This document shows positions 33,929 to 44,229 of a stretch of 64,000 bases of DNA, piece by piece; the stretch's first letter is position 1, and the number at the start of each line of letters is the position of its first letter. Under the pieces are notes generated by a model. That model made no database searches and had not been told where the DNA came from. It saw nothing but the letters and a program-made list of their open reading frames with translations. The position numbers and the translations under genes are program-made. Source of the DNA: Gambelia wislizenii (lineage: Eukaryota; Chordata; Lepidosauria; Squamata; Crotaphytidae); NCBI GenBank assembly GCA_030847615.1, contig JAUMIR010000002.1:115886309-115950308 (forward strand), given 5' to 3'.

Positions 33929-34166
33929 TAGTAGGACCCCTGTATGCACTGATTCATTATCCACTGATTCAGTTATCCATGGGACACAAAACAGCCCACC
34001 TACCATAGAGTCTTCCTAGAAAATGTGTCCTCACTAGCCATTTTTTTAGGTCCTCCAAGGCAACCAGAAGTCCCACTATTTTCAATGGTGTTCACGATTA
34101 TCCATAGTTTTCGGTATCCACGCCTCCCCCCAAAACCAATCCCCAGTGGATACAGGGATCCTACTG
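33929..34166 (+). mobile_element. Tigger-like MITE
   Basis: Starts TAGTAGGACCCCTGTA after TA and ends GGGATCCTACTG. It has internal ATCCACTGATTCAGTTATCC and is the uninterrupted version of the element split at 6785-7796. The right flank reads CA rather than TA. Confidence 0.75.
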
Positions 34167-34199
34167 CATTCCTTGAGGTGTAGGTGGTGGAAGAAGGAC

Positions 34200-34350
34200 T
34201 CTAGATTTTTTTTTTAATTTCATTATTTATACCCTGCTCTTCAGCCACAAGGTCACATACCATGCATCTGAGGAAGTAGACCAAGTCTACAAAAGCTTAT
34301 GCAACAATTTCTTTCTCTCGGTCTCTAAGGTGCTACATGATCCCTTTGCC
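34200..34350 (+). repeat. Penelope-associated repeat with hammerhead-like motif
   Basis: CTGAGGA (34268-34274) is followed by a perfect 6-bp hairpin stem (GTAGAC 34276-34281 / GTCTAC 34285-34290) and AAAAGCTTATGC, then TCTCTAAGGTGCTACATGAT. This matches the repeat at 49150-49270. The expected GAAA core reads AAAA. Confidence 0.5.
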
Positions 34351-34536
34351 TTGATATCAGTTCAAAAAGAAAGCTATAAAGAAAGCTATAGGGGTGGGAT
34401 CTGAAGAAAATGAATTAACAAATCTTATTAAGTAACATGAAAGTTGAAATTAACAAAACAAAACAAAAAGAACACCCTTTCAGGAGGTTCTTTTACTTCA
34501 TTATGAAAATTAAATATTGGTGGATCTCTTACTGTG

Positions 34537-34542
34537 ACTTAC
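34537..34542 (-). promoter_or_regulatory. TEX264: 5' splice site of TEX264 coding exon
   Basis: The minus strand reads ACG/GTAAGT immediately after the conserved YYDNPHT residues, a full consensus donor. Confidence 0.85.
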
Positions 34543-34831
34543 CGTGTGAGGATTGTCATAGTACACAGCGATGGAGCACAGCTTGGGAGAGATGCTGCAG
34601 CTCTCCGTAAACAGCCTTCCACTATCACCGTAAGGTCCCACCTGAAATTTGTATGCTACCGTGATGTTGCCAATTGGGGGCAAACCAGCGCTGACAACCA
34701 CTTCTGAGAAGAGGCCTGAATACACAGCAAAACCAAAGACTGTCAGCAGCAGGAGCACAACCAGTGCCACGAACAATCCAATGAGCAGCCAGTCTGACAT
34801 GACTCCCGGTGCCTCAAACCGCAGGTCTCAA
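34543..34831 (-). CDS. TEX264: TEX264 first coding exon
   Basis: Coding runs from ATG at 34800 to 34543 (86 codons), ending in phase 0 at a GTAAGT donor. A 31-base 5' UTR begins after a pyrimidine-rich acceptor (CTTTCTTATCATTAG). The peptide opens MSDWLLIGLF and has one hydrophobic membrane segment (residues ~5-30). It continues SAGLPPIGNITVAYKF, GRLFTESCSISPKL and SIAVYYDNPHT, as in mammalian TEX264. TEX264 is an ER membrane protein that acts as an ER-phagy receptor and in DNA-protein crosslink repair. This exon supplies the membrane anchor and the start of the GyrI-like domain; the LC3-interacting C-terminus is not in it. No later exon was found in the window, so it probably lies beyond the left edge or in unread intron sequence. 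Confidence 0.95.
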
Positions 34832-34834
34832 CTA

Positions 34835-35330
34835 ATGATAAGAAAGGAGGACAAAGATTAGACACTGCCAACACAAACCACTATCTCTTACAGCTACACA
34901 GAGGTTTAGCTTAGGTTCCCACCCCAACCCCCACCCGCAAGTCTTTTATAAAAGCTTTTATGAAGTCACATTGCTTTTTAAACCAAATTCAGAGATACAC
35001 CTTCAACAAATGAAAACACTCTGAAAAATATTCCACCTCAGCAACTGTTTGTGGAGTCTGACAAGGAATAAAAGCCACATCCTAGTTTACAGTGCAGAGA
35101 TAAGGCCTGCTACTATCTACCCTGGTGAGATTAGCAGTGGGCAAAAGCAGCTGAGGAAAGAAAATCTGCCCTTGAAAATATATCACTTAATTTTGGAATA
35201 GAGTGTATTGTATCTTACTGGAAAAATACATGCTGCTCCAAGGGTATCTCCCAAGACTCAAACACAAGCAGCCTGAGATACTTTCTTACAGCTCCTGTAA
35301 GAACTGAACTTTCTAGGCATTTGTATTTTA
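34835..35330. other. Intronic, unassigned
   Basis: Sequence upstream of the coding exon; nothing else recognised. Confidence 0.5.
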
Positions 35331-35346
35331 AAACAGTATGTTTCCC

Positions 35347-35540
35347 TATTTTTTAAATATACAAGAAACAGAGTTACAAATAGGTAATAAGTTAAAAAAA
35401 AAAAAAGAAGGGGGGACAAGGATATGATATGAAACTATGTAAGATATAATGTACCAATGTAAGAATGGAATATGTAACGAACGAAAAGCAAAACAAATAA
35501 CTATAATTAACAATTGTAACTAATAAAAAATATATTTAAA
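35347..35540 (+). mobile_element. Short 3' LINE (L1-like) insertion with target duplication
   Basis: AAACAGTATGTTTCCC occurs at 35331-35346 and again, identical, at 35541-35556. The 194 bases between end in AATAAAAAATATATTTAAA, an A-rich tail with a polyadenylation-like signal. Perfect 16-bp duplications and an A-rich 3' end are hallmarks of target-primed insertion. The interior is only 3' UTR, so the L1 assignment is by style. Confidence 0.7.
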
Positions 35541-35559
35541 AAACAGTATGTTTCCCATT

Positions 35560-36540
35560 CTCAAGACATCTGATGATTATCAAAACTATGATAATTGCAC
35601 CATATAAGTAGTAAATAAAAATTATGATTTAGTGTAGCCTCCGTTAAGAGTGTGAGATTCTTTCTCCCTCCTAAAAATCATGATCCTCACGCTAACTTTT
35701 CAAAGGGCTGCATAATGTGATACAGGTCTTTCAGATCTTTACAGCTGTCAGTTAGTGTTGATGTGTGAAAGCAATGAATTTGCTTACCAAAAGTCAGTTT
35801 CCCAAGGTTCAAAACTGTCTCTGAGAAGATTCCTTTTGTTATATGTGCAGTAGCAAGGACTTTTGTATTAATATACATAGTGTGCTGTGAAGCAGAGGTA
35901 TGAACAAAGACAATGGCTTCATGGCACACTACATATATTAATACAAGAAGCTCTGTGTCTATATCCAAGCCACCACACTACTAAACTAAAATGATTACAT
36001 GGGACACAGGAACTATTCCTACAGAAGTTGAGCGCATGAGGAAATACCTAACATAAAGTCTGCATGTGCAGGTCACTAGCCCATGCTGAATCAACCATTT
36101 CAAGTCTAATGCTGATCCCTTCTGTATTAGCAACAAAGAGAACTGGCTTGCCACAAGTCAACATGTATATCTTCATGAATGTGTGTGTATCATTTCTACA
36201 AAAGTTCAACCTCAGTAAGATTTATTGTCCAATATATCACTTTAGCTCAAGGTACAACAGCACCCTGCTAAAATCTCAAAACAATCACATGTGAGAAAAT
36301 ATTACTTAATAATTCATATTAGCACTTGAAATCAAAAATGTCTTCACATCTTCTCAATTGTTTCATCAACTACATAATTTGCAGCTATGTAACTTAAATT
36401 GGTAACTTAATTGTTTATATTAGTTTGTTAATTAAATTACATTACATAACTATGAAAAGTATACAATGAGACTCCCATATCCTTTATTCGCTGTTTGCAC
36501 AACAGCTTCAGGCTTTGGGGGCAGAAGAAGGAAGGATCGC
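35560..36540. other. Unassigned stretch
   Basis: The frame at 35687-35968 has no recognised signature. Nothing else seen. Confidence 0.45.
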
Positions 36541-36547
36541 CCCATCG

Positions 36548-36905
36548 TCATTGCTTCATTGCCAGGCAGATGCCGCCCTGACATCTCCCAGGCGATGAAA
36601 CAGCAAGCATTTTGTTGTGGGAAAGAAGCCGCCCTGCCACCTCGATTTCTCCTGGGTGACGAAACATAGCAAGTGCTTTGTCGCCAGGGTGAAGCTGCCC
36701 CAGCTTCTCCTGGGCAATGAAGTAGAGCAAGCAGACTTTCTCAACGGGGAGAGGGGGAGAAGCCGCCTCATTCTCCTCGGTGATGAAACTCAGCAAGTAT
36801 CTCCTTGCTGAGGAGAAGCTGCCCTGCCACCCCAACTTCTCCCAGGCAACTAAACACTGCAAGTGCTTCATTGCCGGGGACAATCCACCTCCCCGTCTCC
36901 TGGGC
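36548..36905. repeat. Minisatellite, ~64-bp unit, nearly six copies
   Basis: Successive units carry a TTGCC block, a GAAGC(C/T)GCC block, a TTCTCC(T/C)GGGC block, then GATGAAAC and CAAG. Boundaries fall near 36610, 36674, 36737, 36800 and 36864. Units are clearly diverged. Confidence 0.75.
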
Positions 36906-36954
36906 AAATAGTGAACCCTATTTTTGCTCCAAGCATGAAAATAGAACATTTGGT

Positions 36955-37484
36955 ATTACCCACGGATGGACCCAGCATAACATATGCTGTTAAAAAATTC
37001 CCAAAAACGCTCCTCGTAAACCTCACGACAACCCTGTAAGGTAGGCCAGTGGATTTTAATTCCTCCTCTCCCTTCTTAGCATTCCACAATTTCCTGGAAT
37101 TGCTGAGGGTGACGCACTCTGTTGCCTTGCCACCACCAGCTGACTCCCTGGGTTCTATCGCAGCTGCAGCAGCAGCATCCCACTGCCGCCACCCGTTGAC
37201 TGCCTGGGTCCCATCACAGCCTGTGACTGATGACTGGTGAAAGCACAGAGGGGCTTTTGTGAGGCTGTAGCTGTAGATGCAGACAGAGTGGATTGTGAGG
37301 TAGAGAGGGAATTTGCATGTGGGTGGTGATTTACATGTGGCTGGTGACTGCCTGAGGGAGTGACAGGAATGGCCAGTCAGCACACTGAAAAAGGCAATAT
37401 ACCTAAACCCATTTTACGTACCCAAGAGGCAACATACCTCCATACCTAAGGCCACTGTGCATACCCGTGTTTTATATATAGAGA
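36955..37484 (-). mobile_element. Nonautonomous Helitron-like unit A
   Basis: On the minus strand it starts TCTCTATATATAAAACAC at 37484 and ends near GCTGGGTCCATCC around 36960. The right-hand text (CAGTCAGCACACTGAAAA) and left-hand text (CCTCACGACAACCCTGTAAG) match unit C at 48.3-49.1 kb. The interior holds about two copies of a ~58-bp GC-rich repeat (TTGACTGCCTGGGTCCCATC). No Rep/helicase. Confidence 0.6.
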
Positions 37485-37819
37485 CTAGCTGGACCCAGTG
37501 TACCATACGTCATTGAAAAACTCCTCAAAAAACGCCCAGTAGACAACAAGCCCGGCTGCCTGGGTCCTGTTGCAGCACTGGCAGCAGCGTCCCCCCCGCC
37601 TCAGCCTCCAGTTGACTGCCTGGGCCCCATCGCAGCAGCGGCAGCTTCCTCCTGCTGCCTCCGCCGCTCCCAGTTGACTGCCTGGGTCCCATTGCAGTGG
37701 CAGCAGCAGCGTCCCACCACTGCAATGCCGCCTCCAGTTCACTGCCTGGGTCCTACTGTAGTGACAGCAGTGGCATCCCACCACCGTCGCCATCGCCAGT
37801 TCACTGCCTGGGTCCCATT

Positions 37820-37850
<31 letters not shown>

Positions 37851-37960
37851 CCCCACTACAACTGCCAGTTGACTGCCTGGATCCCATCGCAGCAGCAGAA
37901 GTGGAGAGCGGATTGGTCGGACATGAGCGAGGGGTGGGCTTGCTGGCAAGGAAGTGGCCA
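37485..37960 (-). mobile_element. Nonautonomous Helitron-like unit B with minisatellite
   Basis: Its minus-strand 3' end, GGTCCAGCTAG, stops at 37485, directly against the TC start of unit A. Positions ~37555-37890 hold about six copies of a 55-60-bp unit built on GACTGCCTGGGTCCCAT and CAGCAGC. A (CAG)n run lies at ~37820-37848. The far end is not clear and may be truncated near 37.9-38.0 kb. Confidence 0.55.
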
Positions 37961-38466
37961 GAAGCACCATTTTGGAATTTTGTTCTATATCTGCGCTATA
38001 GATCATGCACTTTTTTGCTGCACTGAGGTGACCAAACAGCTTTTTAAAGCAGAAGGTTGCACTTACGCACCTTTGATCCACAGTTTTTTTAAAAAAATTG
38101 TGCAGCGTCGACAACATATGGAGAATAATAACACACGGTAATTTACTTGGCAACCATCTTGACTCACAGGTATGGCTGTTTGTGCACTTCAAATGCAGAT
38201 AGCTTTACGTACAATTGATTTTGCCAAAGGACCATGGAAACAAGTGAATGCTGCTGCAAATTTGACTTAATGGACAGAAATCAGCATTGTATCTTCTCGT
38301 CTAGACAACACCTCTGTTATAGTTTATATATGTAGTTAGACACTTTGAGAACTCTAGCTGAAAAATGGATATAAAAATACACATACACCCTACTAAATAA
38401 ATAATTCTTAAAAATAATTCTTAATCCTAACACACTTCCTCATTTCAAACACACTTTTGTACTTAC

Positions 38467-38545
38467 CTGAAAAACACAGCAGAGCAGACTGCTTAGCAGT
38501 AGCTCATTGTCTCTCCCAAGGACCTTTGATCCAAGAGTTGCTTCT
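38467..38545 (-). other. TEX264: Candidate noncoding exon of TEX264
   Basis: A 79-base block on the minus strand is bounded by an acceptor (TCTACTTTTTCAG) and a full-consensus donor (CAG/GTAAGTA). It lies between the CpG island and the first coding exon, on the same strand. It has only a very short upstream ATG frame (ATGAGCTACTGCTAA). Splice signals are strong, but expression cannot be shown from sequence. Confidence 0.45.
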
Positions 38546-38639
38546 CTGAAAAAGTAGACATTAAGGTCTTATTAAAGTGTCCTGTTTTCCTCATGCCACC
38601 AATAGAATCACCACCACAATTGATCTTATCACCAGTCCA

Positions 38640-39150
38640 GCTTATTTATTTATTTATTTATTTGTACATTTAACAGTAGTATTGCAAACAATAACAAATT
38701 TAACTGGGAAGCATATAGCAAACAAACAGAAATAGCCATTTCAACACAAAACAAAAATAAACTATACAATCAGAGGAAACAGAAAATAAGGAAACAAATC
38801 TCACTCCAACCCAAAATTAAAACATGCACATTTTAAAACCGAGATGACCAAACTGAATGAGTTACACTATTTAAAAAGCCGGGAAACAGAAACTGTCAAA
38901 CAGACTAAAAAGATAGCTCCTGGCAAACACCCTGGGAAGGCTGCTCCACCGCTGGGGTGCCACAACCCAAAAGAGCCCTCTCCCTGGTAGTTACCTGCCT
39001 CAGTTCAGTTAGTGAGGACACCAAGTTTTGAGCCTCTGAGGAAGATCCTACTGTGAAGGGAGGTACATACAAAAGAGCATGGCCTTTCACATCCCAGACC
39101 TTTTCAGACTTTAACCTTGAAATCAGCACTTTAAATTAAGCCCAGAAATG
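38640..39150 (-). mobile_element. LINE-derived 3' UTR repeat
   Basis: A (TTTA)n tract at 38641-38664 is followed by A-rich sequence and then the reverse complement of GGAGCAGCCTTCCC..., GGGCTCTTTTGGG and CAAAACTTGGTGTC text common in squamate LINE tails. The frame at 38905-39129 reads GRALLGCGTPAVE-like residues with no intact protein. Confidence 0.4.
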
Positions 39151-39289
39151 GACTGGAAGACATTGCCATCGATGAAGCAGAAATGGTCAACCAACAAATT
39201 GCCCCAGTTCCAATTAGTAATCCAGCTTCCAAACTGTTTTTTTTTTAAGCAGCCCAACGTACAATGTGTCATGAACTGTCAACTGTTGA

Positions 39290-39880
39290 CAAGGACTGCT
39301 TAGAGGGAACATATAACTCTTTGATTACAACAGCTTCATTGACTACCAGTACATAAATGGGCATGATTCAAAGTCCTGGTGGTTATGACCAAAAAAGCCC
39401 TATCTTTATAGGTCTATGAAAAACTATCTGAAAGACTGAATCTCCCCATACAACCCTTCCAAAGTTTTGTGATCCTTGTTCTTTCTCTCATTCCAGCACC
39501 ATTCCACACACATTTGGTGAGGACAGAGCCTTTGTGGTGACTTCTCCCAAGCTTTGGAACTCTCTCCCACAGGAAGCTAAGCTAGCCCCCCCCCTGCTCT
39601 CCTTTCGGCAGCAGGCAAATACCTTTTAGACAGGATTTTGGTAATTGACTGGCTATGGCAAAAGGGTTTTTAATGGGGGGTGTTATACTTTTTTCGCATC
39701 TGATATGCTTTAAAAGCTTGCAAACTATTATTAATTCAGTACTGTTTTTAGCATGATACTTAATCATTGTAATTGTTCTTTATTATGGTGATCTATCCTA
39801 GCTGTAGTCTGTTTCAGTCTATGCTCTAAGGTTCCTTAGGGCCTGTGCTGAGAGAAAATAAATAAAATCAAAAATAAAAT
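39290..39880 (+). mobile_element. LINE (L2-like) 3' fragment
   Basis: Contains the TTGACTACCAGTACATAAAT (HWLPV-like) and GGTGAGGACAGAGCCTTTGT text, then CTTTGGAACTCTCTCCCACA (WNSLPQE-like), of L2/CR1-group ORF2 C-termini. An A-rich end (AAATAAATAAAATC) follows. No open frame. Confidence 0.6.
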
Positions 39881-39899
39881 CAATAAACCGGGTAAGGAT

Positions 39900-41750
39900 G
39901 CAACTGGCAAGTGAAAACGTTTGAGTCACAGAGACAATGCTTGCATCAGTGACAATGCTGAATTAAGAAACACCCCCAAAAGTGTCAGAGGTTAAGAAAG
40001 AAGAGGGAAGGAAAGGGTAGAAATGCATACAAAGACCAGGACAGACGGAGGACCTAATACCGGCTGGGCAAAGCAGGAAGTTAGAACTGGGCTCGTGGTC
40101 TCCAGGATGGAGGAGATAAAGACAAAGAAATTTGAATATCAAGAGGCTTGATGTAACTTCCTGCTACATCTGGGTGGTGACTGACGAAACCCACAGATGA
40201 AGGACCCGTATCACCCCTCCCTCAGAGAATGACCCTTTTAGGCAGAATGTGTGACCTTCCTGATCATGCTTCCACATGCTGGCTAAGGGCTGATGGGAGC
40301 TGCAACCCAGCACCACCCACATGTTTTCCACCCCTGCAGTGAGAAAAATGCAGCCCCATCTAGAACAGGCTTAACACAAGAAGGGACTGAGTTTAGACTT
40401 ACTGACTGGTCTAATGCCAATGGAAAACCAATGACAGAAGACAAGCCATAGGTGAGCACTTAAGCCTTCCCCTGCCCACTAATTTTCTCCTGCAAATGTC
40501 ACCCGTTTTGAAACCAGTTTTCCCAGCTGAAGCTTACATAGGGTCTGATCAACCCCAGACCAGCTTCAACAGAGTTGATGCCTCATGCCATCAAACCATT
40601 GCCCTCCAAAATCTGGGTCATTTTAGCTACTGTGCTTTGTCCTCAACAAGAATAGCACAGTGCAGTTTTAAAATAAATAAATAAATAATATCAAAGGCAA
40701 AACATCAAAATTACTCATATTGGAGTTTAAATTTCAGATGGGTACACCAAACTGTGTACCACTGATCACTGCCTAAGTACAAATAAGTGTTGCAGTCTCT
40801 TTTAACAGTTATGAGAGCAAGCCCATGTAAACAGATTTTCACCCTTTATGTTTTTATTCATAATTTTTCAACCTAAATGGGGGGAGCAAGTACACTATAG
40901 GTGTACACCCCAACCATATCCCACAAAAACAAAGGCATGGAATCTTATTCTAAAGAACTGAGAGAGACAAGATTGATAAACCTGTAAGCTATGGTAAGAA
41001 CAAAATGCCACCAAGTTGTGGTTTTGTTTTTTAAATCACTTTGGCTGCTGTCCTTGGCTGTTTTGAAAGTGACATCTGCAAAATCACAATTCATTCCTCT
41101 CTTCAGAGAGTTGTTTTTGTTTCTCCCAAGTGATCCTGTTTATTTCAGCTATATTCCACTTCCTGGTTCATGTCTACCAGCTTGATGAGATCACAGTGCT
41201 CGTGCACAGCTCATAAAGCCAGAATGCACTTTCACAACCATTCCTTAAAGAAGCAGGAATGCTTTTACTAAAAACTTTGAAACTGGTTTGCTTTTGAAGT
41301 AATGCTCCCGGTGTTGTCATCACAGTGTTATGGAGGTGAAGACTCAAAACACCCAATATTTACTGGAGTATCCTGCATGGCAGGGTGGAGTGGGGGGGAC
41401 ACAACGTCCTTGTTCCTTTCAGAGGCTATTCTACCAACATGTAACATCCCTAGTGCTAACTGTCATGATACAAACAGACTACTACACCTGTAGGTAAAGA
41501 AGAAACAAAGTGAAATGAACTCTTGGGATTACTCCATAATGTCATCAAAACAGCAGTGCTGGTTAAAAGCCAGGTTATTAGCAGTCGCTCACCCAGTTCT
41601 CCTAGCCAGCACAAAGCGGCATTTTCCATTCAAATGTGATCTGTGGTAGCCACTGCTCATTACATATTCCCAAGGCCTTAAACTAATGAACACTTTATGA
41701 CAGTGTTGTATGAACTGTGTTAAATTCTCTCTGCATCATCCCAAATTTCA
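39900..41750. other. Unassigned stretch
   Basis: Only a short (AAAT)n at 40670-40688 and a GGCTAAGGGCTGATGGGAGC MITE-like trace near 40280 were noticed. Confidence 0.45.
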
Positions 41751-41756
41751 GTTATA

Positions 41757-42089
41757 TAGGCTGAGTATCTCTTATCCAAAATACTTGGGAGCAGAAGTGT
41801 TTTCGATTTCAGATTTTGTTGGATTTTGGAATATTTGCATATACACAATGAGAGATCTTGGAGATGGGATTTGAGTCTAAACATGAAATTCATTTATGTT
41901 TTATATACACCTCATGCACATAGCCTGATGGTAATTATATACACAATGTTTTCAATAATTTTGTGCATGAAACAAAGTTGGTGTACATTGAACCATCAGA
42001 AAGCAAAGGCGTCACTATCTCAGCCACCCATGTGGCCAATTTTGGATTTTGAAATATTTTGGATTTGGGGATAAGGGACACTCAACCTG
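41757..42089 (+). mobile_element. Tigger MITE closely resembling a mammalian family
   Basis: Terminal repeats (GGCTGAGTATCTCTTATCC at the left, inverse of GGACACTCAACCTG at the right) are flanked by TA on both sides. The interior (GATTTTGGAATATTTGCATA, GAACCATCAGAAAGCAAAGG, CTCAGCCACCCATGTGG) is very close to what I remember of a human Tigger MITE. Noncoding. Confidence 0.8.
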
Positions 42090-42091
42090 TA

Positions 42092-42930
42092 TTGGCACTG
42101 TTGCAACAGTTTACTTGTCTCTCATGATCACAAGCCTTGTAGCCAAGTGAAGGAGAGTCTAAATTGTCCTTTAAACCTTCCCAAACTGGTTGATGTGAGG
42201 GTCCTCCAATTAGTTTTTCCTAATATGCCAGGAACCAGTGCCATAGTCATGCCCATTGGCAAGAACTGTTTCTTTCTTTCCTGGAAATTTGCCAGGGACT
42301 GGCATCAATCCAGGGACCACAACTTTGAATAGTACTGCTTGAAGCTACATGCTTTTTGAAACAAGCCCCAGAACAAACAGATGCAATGAGCTCAGAGACC
42401 AGAAGGTAATTTTTAAATATATATATATATATCTTGATGGAAATCTATACAAACTTACCTGGAAGTAGGTGCCATTGAACTAAGTAGTATTTATTTTTGA
42501 CTAAACATGCAAAACCTAAATGTAATAAATGCATGTAATAAAGATCTATGTTGGTACTGAGTAAGCTAGGGATACTGAGTTCTGTCTGAACTAAGGTTGT
42601 TGTCACATTGTTGGGGGAGTGGATCCTGGGTCTCTAACAGCTGTGCGACAGCAGCATTTCAGTAGCAAAAGCTTTAGCTAGCACACAGACGCAGTTACAG
42701 TTATAAAAATATTTTTAATTTCTGCTGCTCATATAGCCAGGAAAAATACAAGGGCCCATTGTCAGAATAATGTAAACTTATCAACAGGAAAGTCCTTGTG
42801 GTGATAAATGACACAACTGTGTCCATAAAAGAAGAGCTGGGATTCACACAGGTTATTACGGGGAAACAACAACAACAACAAAGGGGACCTGAGAGGCTTA
42901 TTTGCAAGTAGGTAGCTTAATTCTCTCTGT
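42092..42930. other. Mostly unassigned; (AT)n and a reptile repeat trace
   Basis: (AT)n at 42416-42432. The 42450-42500 text (AACTTACCTGGAAGTAGG) resembles the repeat at 56.63-56.83 kb. An (AAC)n lies at 42866-42880. Confidence 0.4.
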
Positions 42931-42934
42931 GTGT

Positions 42935-43165
42935 ACTGTATATGCATTCAAGTCACCTGTCTGACTTATCCCAGCCATATGAATTTCATAGGGTTTTCTT
43001 AGGCAAGGAATACTCAGACGTGGTTTGGCCAATTCCTTCTTCTGAAATATAGCCTCCAGCACCGGGCATTTGTTGGTGGTCTCCCATCCAAGAAACCAGG
43101 GCTGGCCCTGCTTAGCTTCTAAGATCAGACAGTATCTGGTACCTTCAGGGTATTTAGGCCCTTAG
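42935..43165 (-). mobile_element. 5S rRNA-headed SINE (5S-Sauria type)
   Basis: On the minus strand, 43165-43060 aligns with 5S rRNA: CTGTCTGATCTTAGAAGCTA, AGCAGGGCCAGCCCTGGTT, CTTGGATGGGAGACC and TGCCCGGTGCTGGAGGC. Both internal promoter blocks (AGCTAAGCAGGG and TGGATGGGAGACC) are visible. The 3' part carries the BovB-like text shared with the tRNA-headed SINEs (AAGAAAACCCTATGAAATTC). It is a chimeric SINE, not a functional 5S gene. Confidence 0.8.
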
Positions 43166-43417
43166 ATCTTCTACTACTAAATGAATTAAGGATTGTTTAA
43201 GTTGGTGGATTTTGCTTTTGGTTTTTTTAAAATCAAACTCTCATACTGGAGCTTGGGCCATTCCATTGAGAACCACTTATGTATGGCAACAAGACATGCA
43301 GCTAGTGGTGTCGGTCTCAGGAGGCAAATCTTCCCTTCTGAGAAACAAGCCAGGAAAAGTGTGATTTCTTGTTGGGAGGGATCCAATCCAAACTATTTTC
43401 GTTCTCACTATGTTCAC

Positions 43418-43772
43418 CCAACATATTCTACAGTCCCACATGAGCTGTTGCTTACGATCAGTACAAATCTAGTCCGAGATTTATTTTGCATCTTCCTCAT
43501 GGAAGGGATCATATTTTTAAAATCATGTTCAGAAGGACAAGCTGGCGGCCGGGTGGAGGAACGAGTTGACGATGGTAAGAGTGATGGAGAAGACTGGCTT
43601 GTGTGGTTCTCAGTGGAAACGTGACTAACTCGTTCCTCCACTCGGCTGCCAGCTTGTCCTTCTTAACATGATTTTAAAAATATGATCCCTAAAATAAGAT
43701 GCAAAATAAGTCTCGTAATAGATCTGTACTGATCATAAACAACAACTCATGTGGGACTGCAGAATATGTTGG
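43418..43772. repeat. Large inverted repeat, ~150-bp arms, 59-bp spacer
   Basis: The left arm 43418-43567 (CCAACATATTCTACAGTCCC to GGAGGAACGAGTT) is mirrored by the right arm 43627-43772 at roughly 85-90% identity by eye. Shared blocks include GATCATATTTTTAAAATCAT and GGACAAGCTGGC. The frames here are by-products of the symmetry. Confidence 0.9.
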
Positions 43773-44229
43773 GGGGGCAAAAGTTCCTCCTGTTCCTTTT
43801 GAAATGTAACTCCATTGTGCCCTCAGCACCCATCCACTGTTCCCCCCCCCCAAACAGAGAGAGAGTCCAAGTCACTGGAAGTGATCTCCTCAGATCCTCC
43901 ATGGTGTCACTTTCCCTGTATCCTCACCCATCTGCCTGAGAAACCCACCACTGAGGAGGTGAGGGGCTTCCTCAAAGAAGTCCAAGGTGCCCCCTCCGCA
44001 AAGCCAAAGACACAGATCCCCTGAAACCCACCCACACATACGCAGGCCAGGTCTTCCAAGGGGTGTCAGCCAATAAAATGGGGATCCCACGGTGGAGAAC
44101 GCTCCTTCCCCAACTGCGATCCACCTCCACCCAGCCGCCCTTTGCACCAACAGAAAAGGGAATCCTTTCGGATCCACTCCCGGGTTGGCCCTCTACTCTC
44201 TCTCCTCGCCTCACACCGCCCCAAGGAGG

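Noticed and set aside
36548..37890. Regularly spaced repeats that could suggest a CRISPR-like array
   Set aside because: Units are adjacent and diverged without unique spacers, and the DNA is vertebrate; these are minisatellites.
43060..43165. Functional 5S rRNA gene
   Set aside because: Many substitutions in the 5S body and fusion to a SINE tail.
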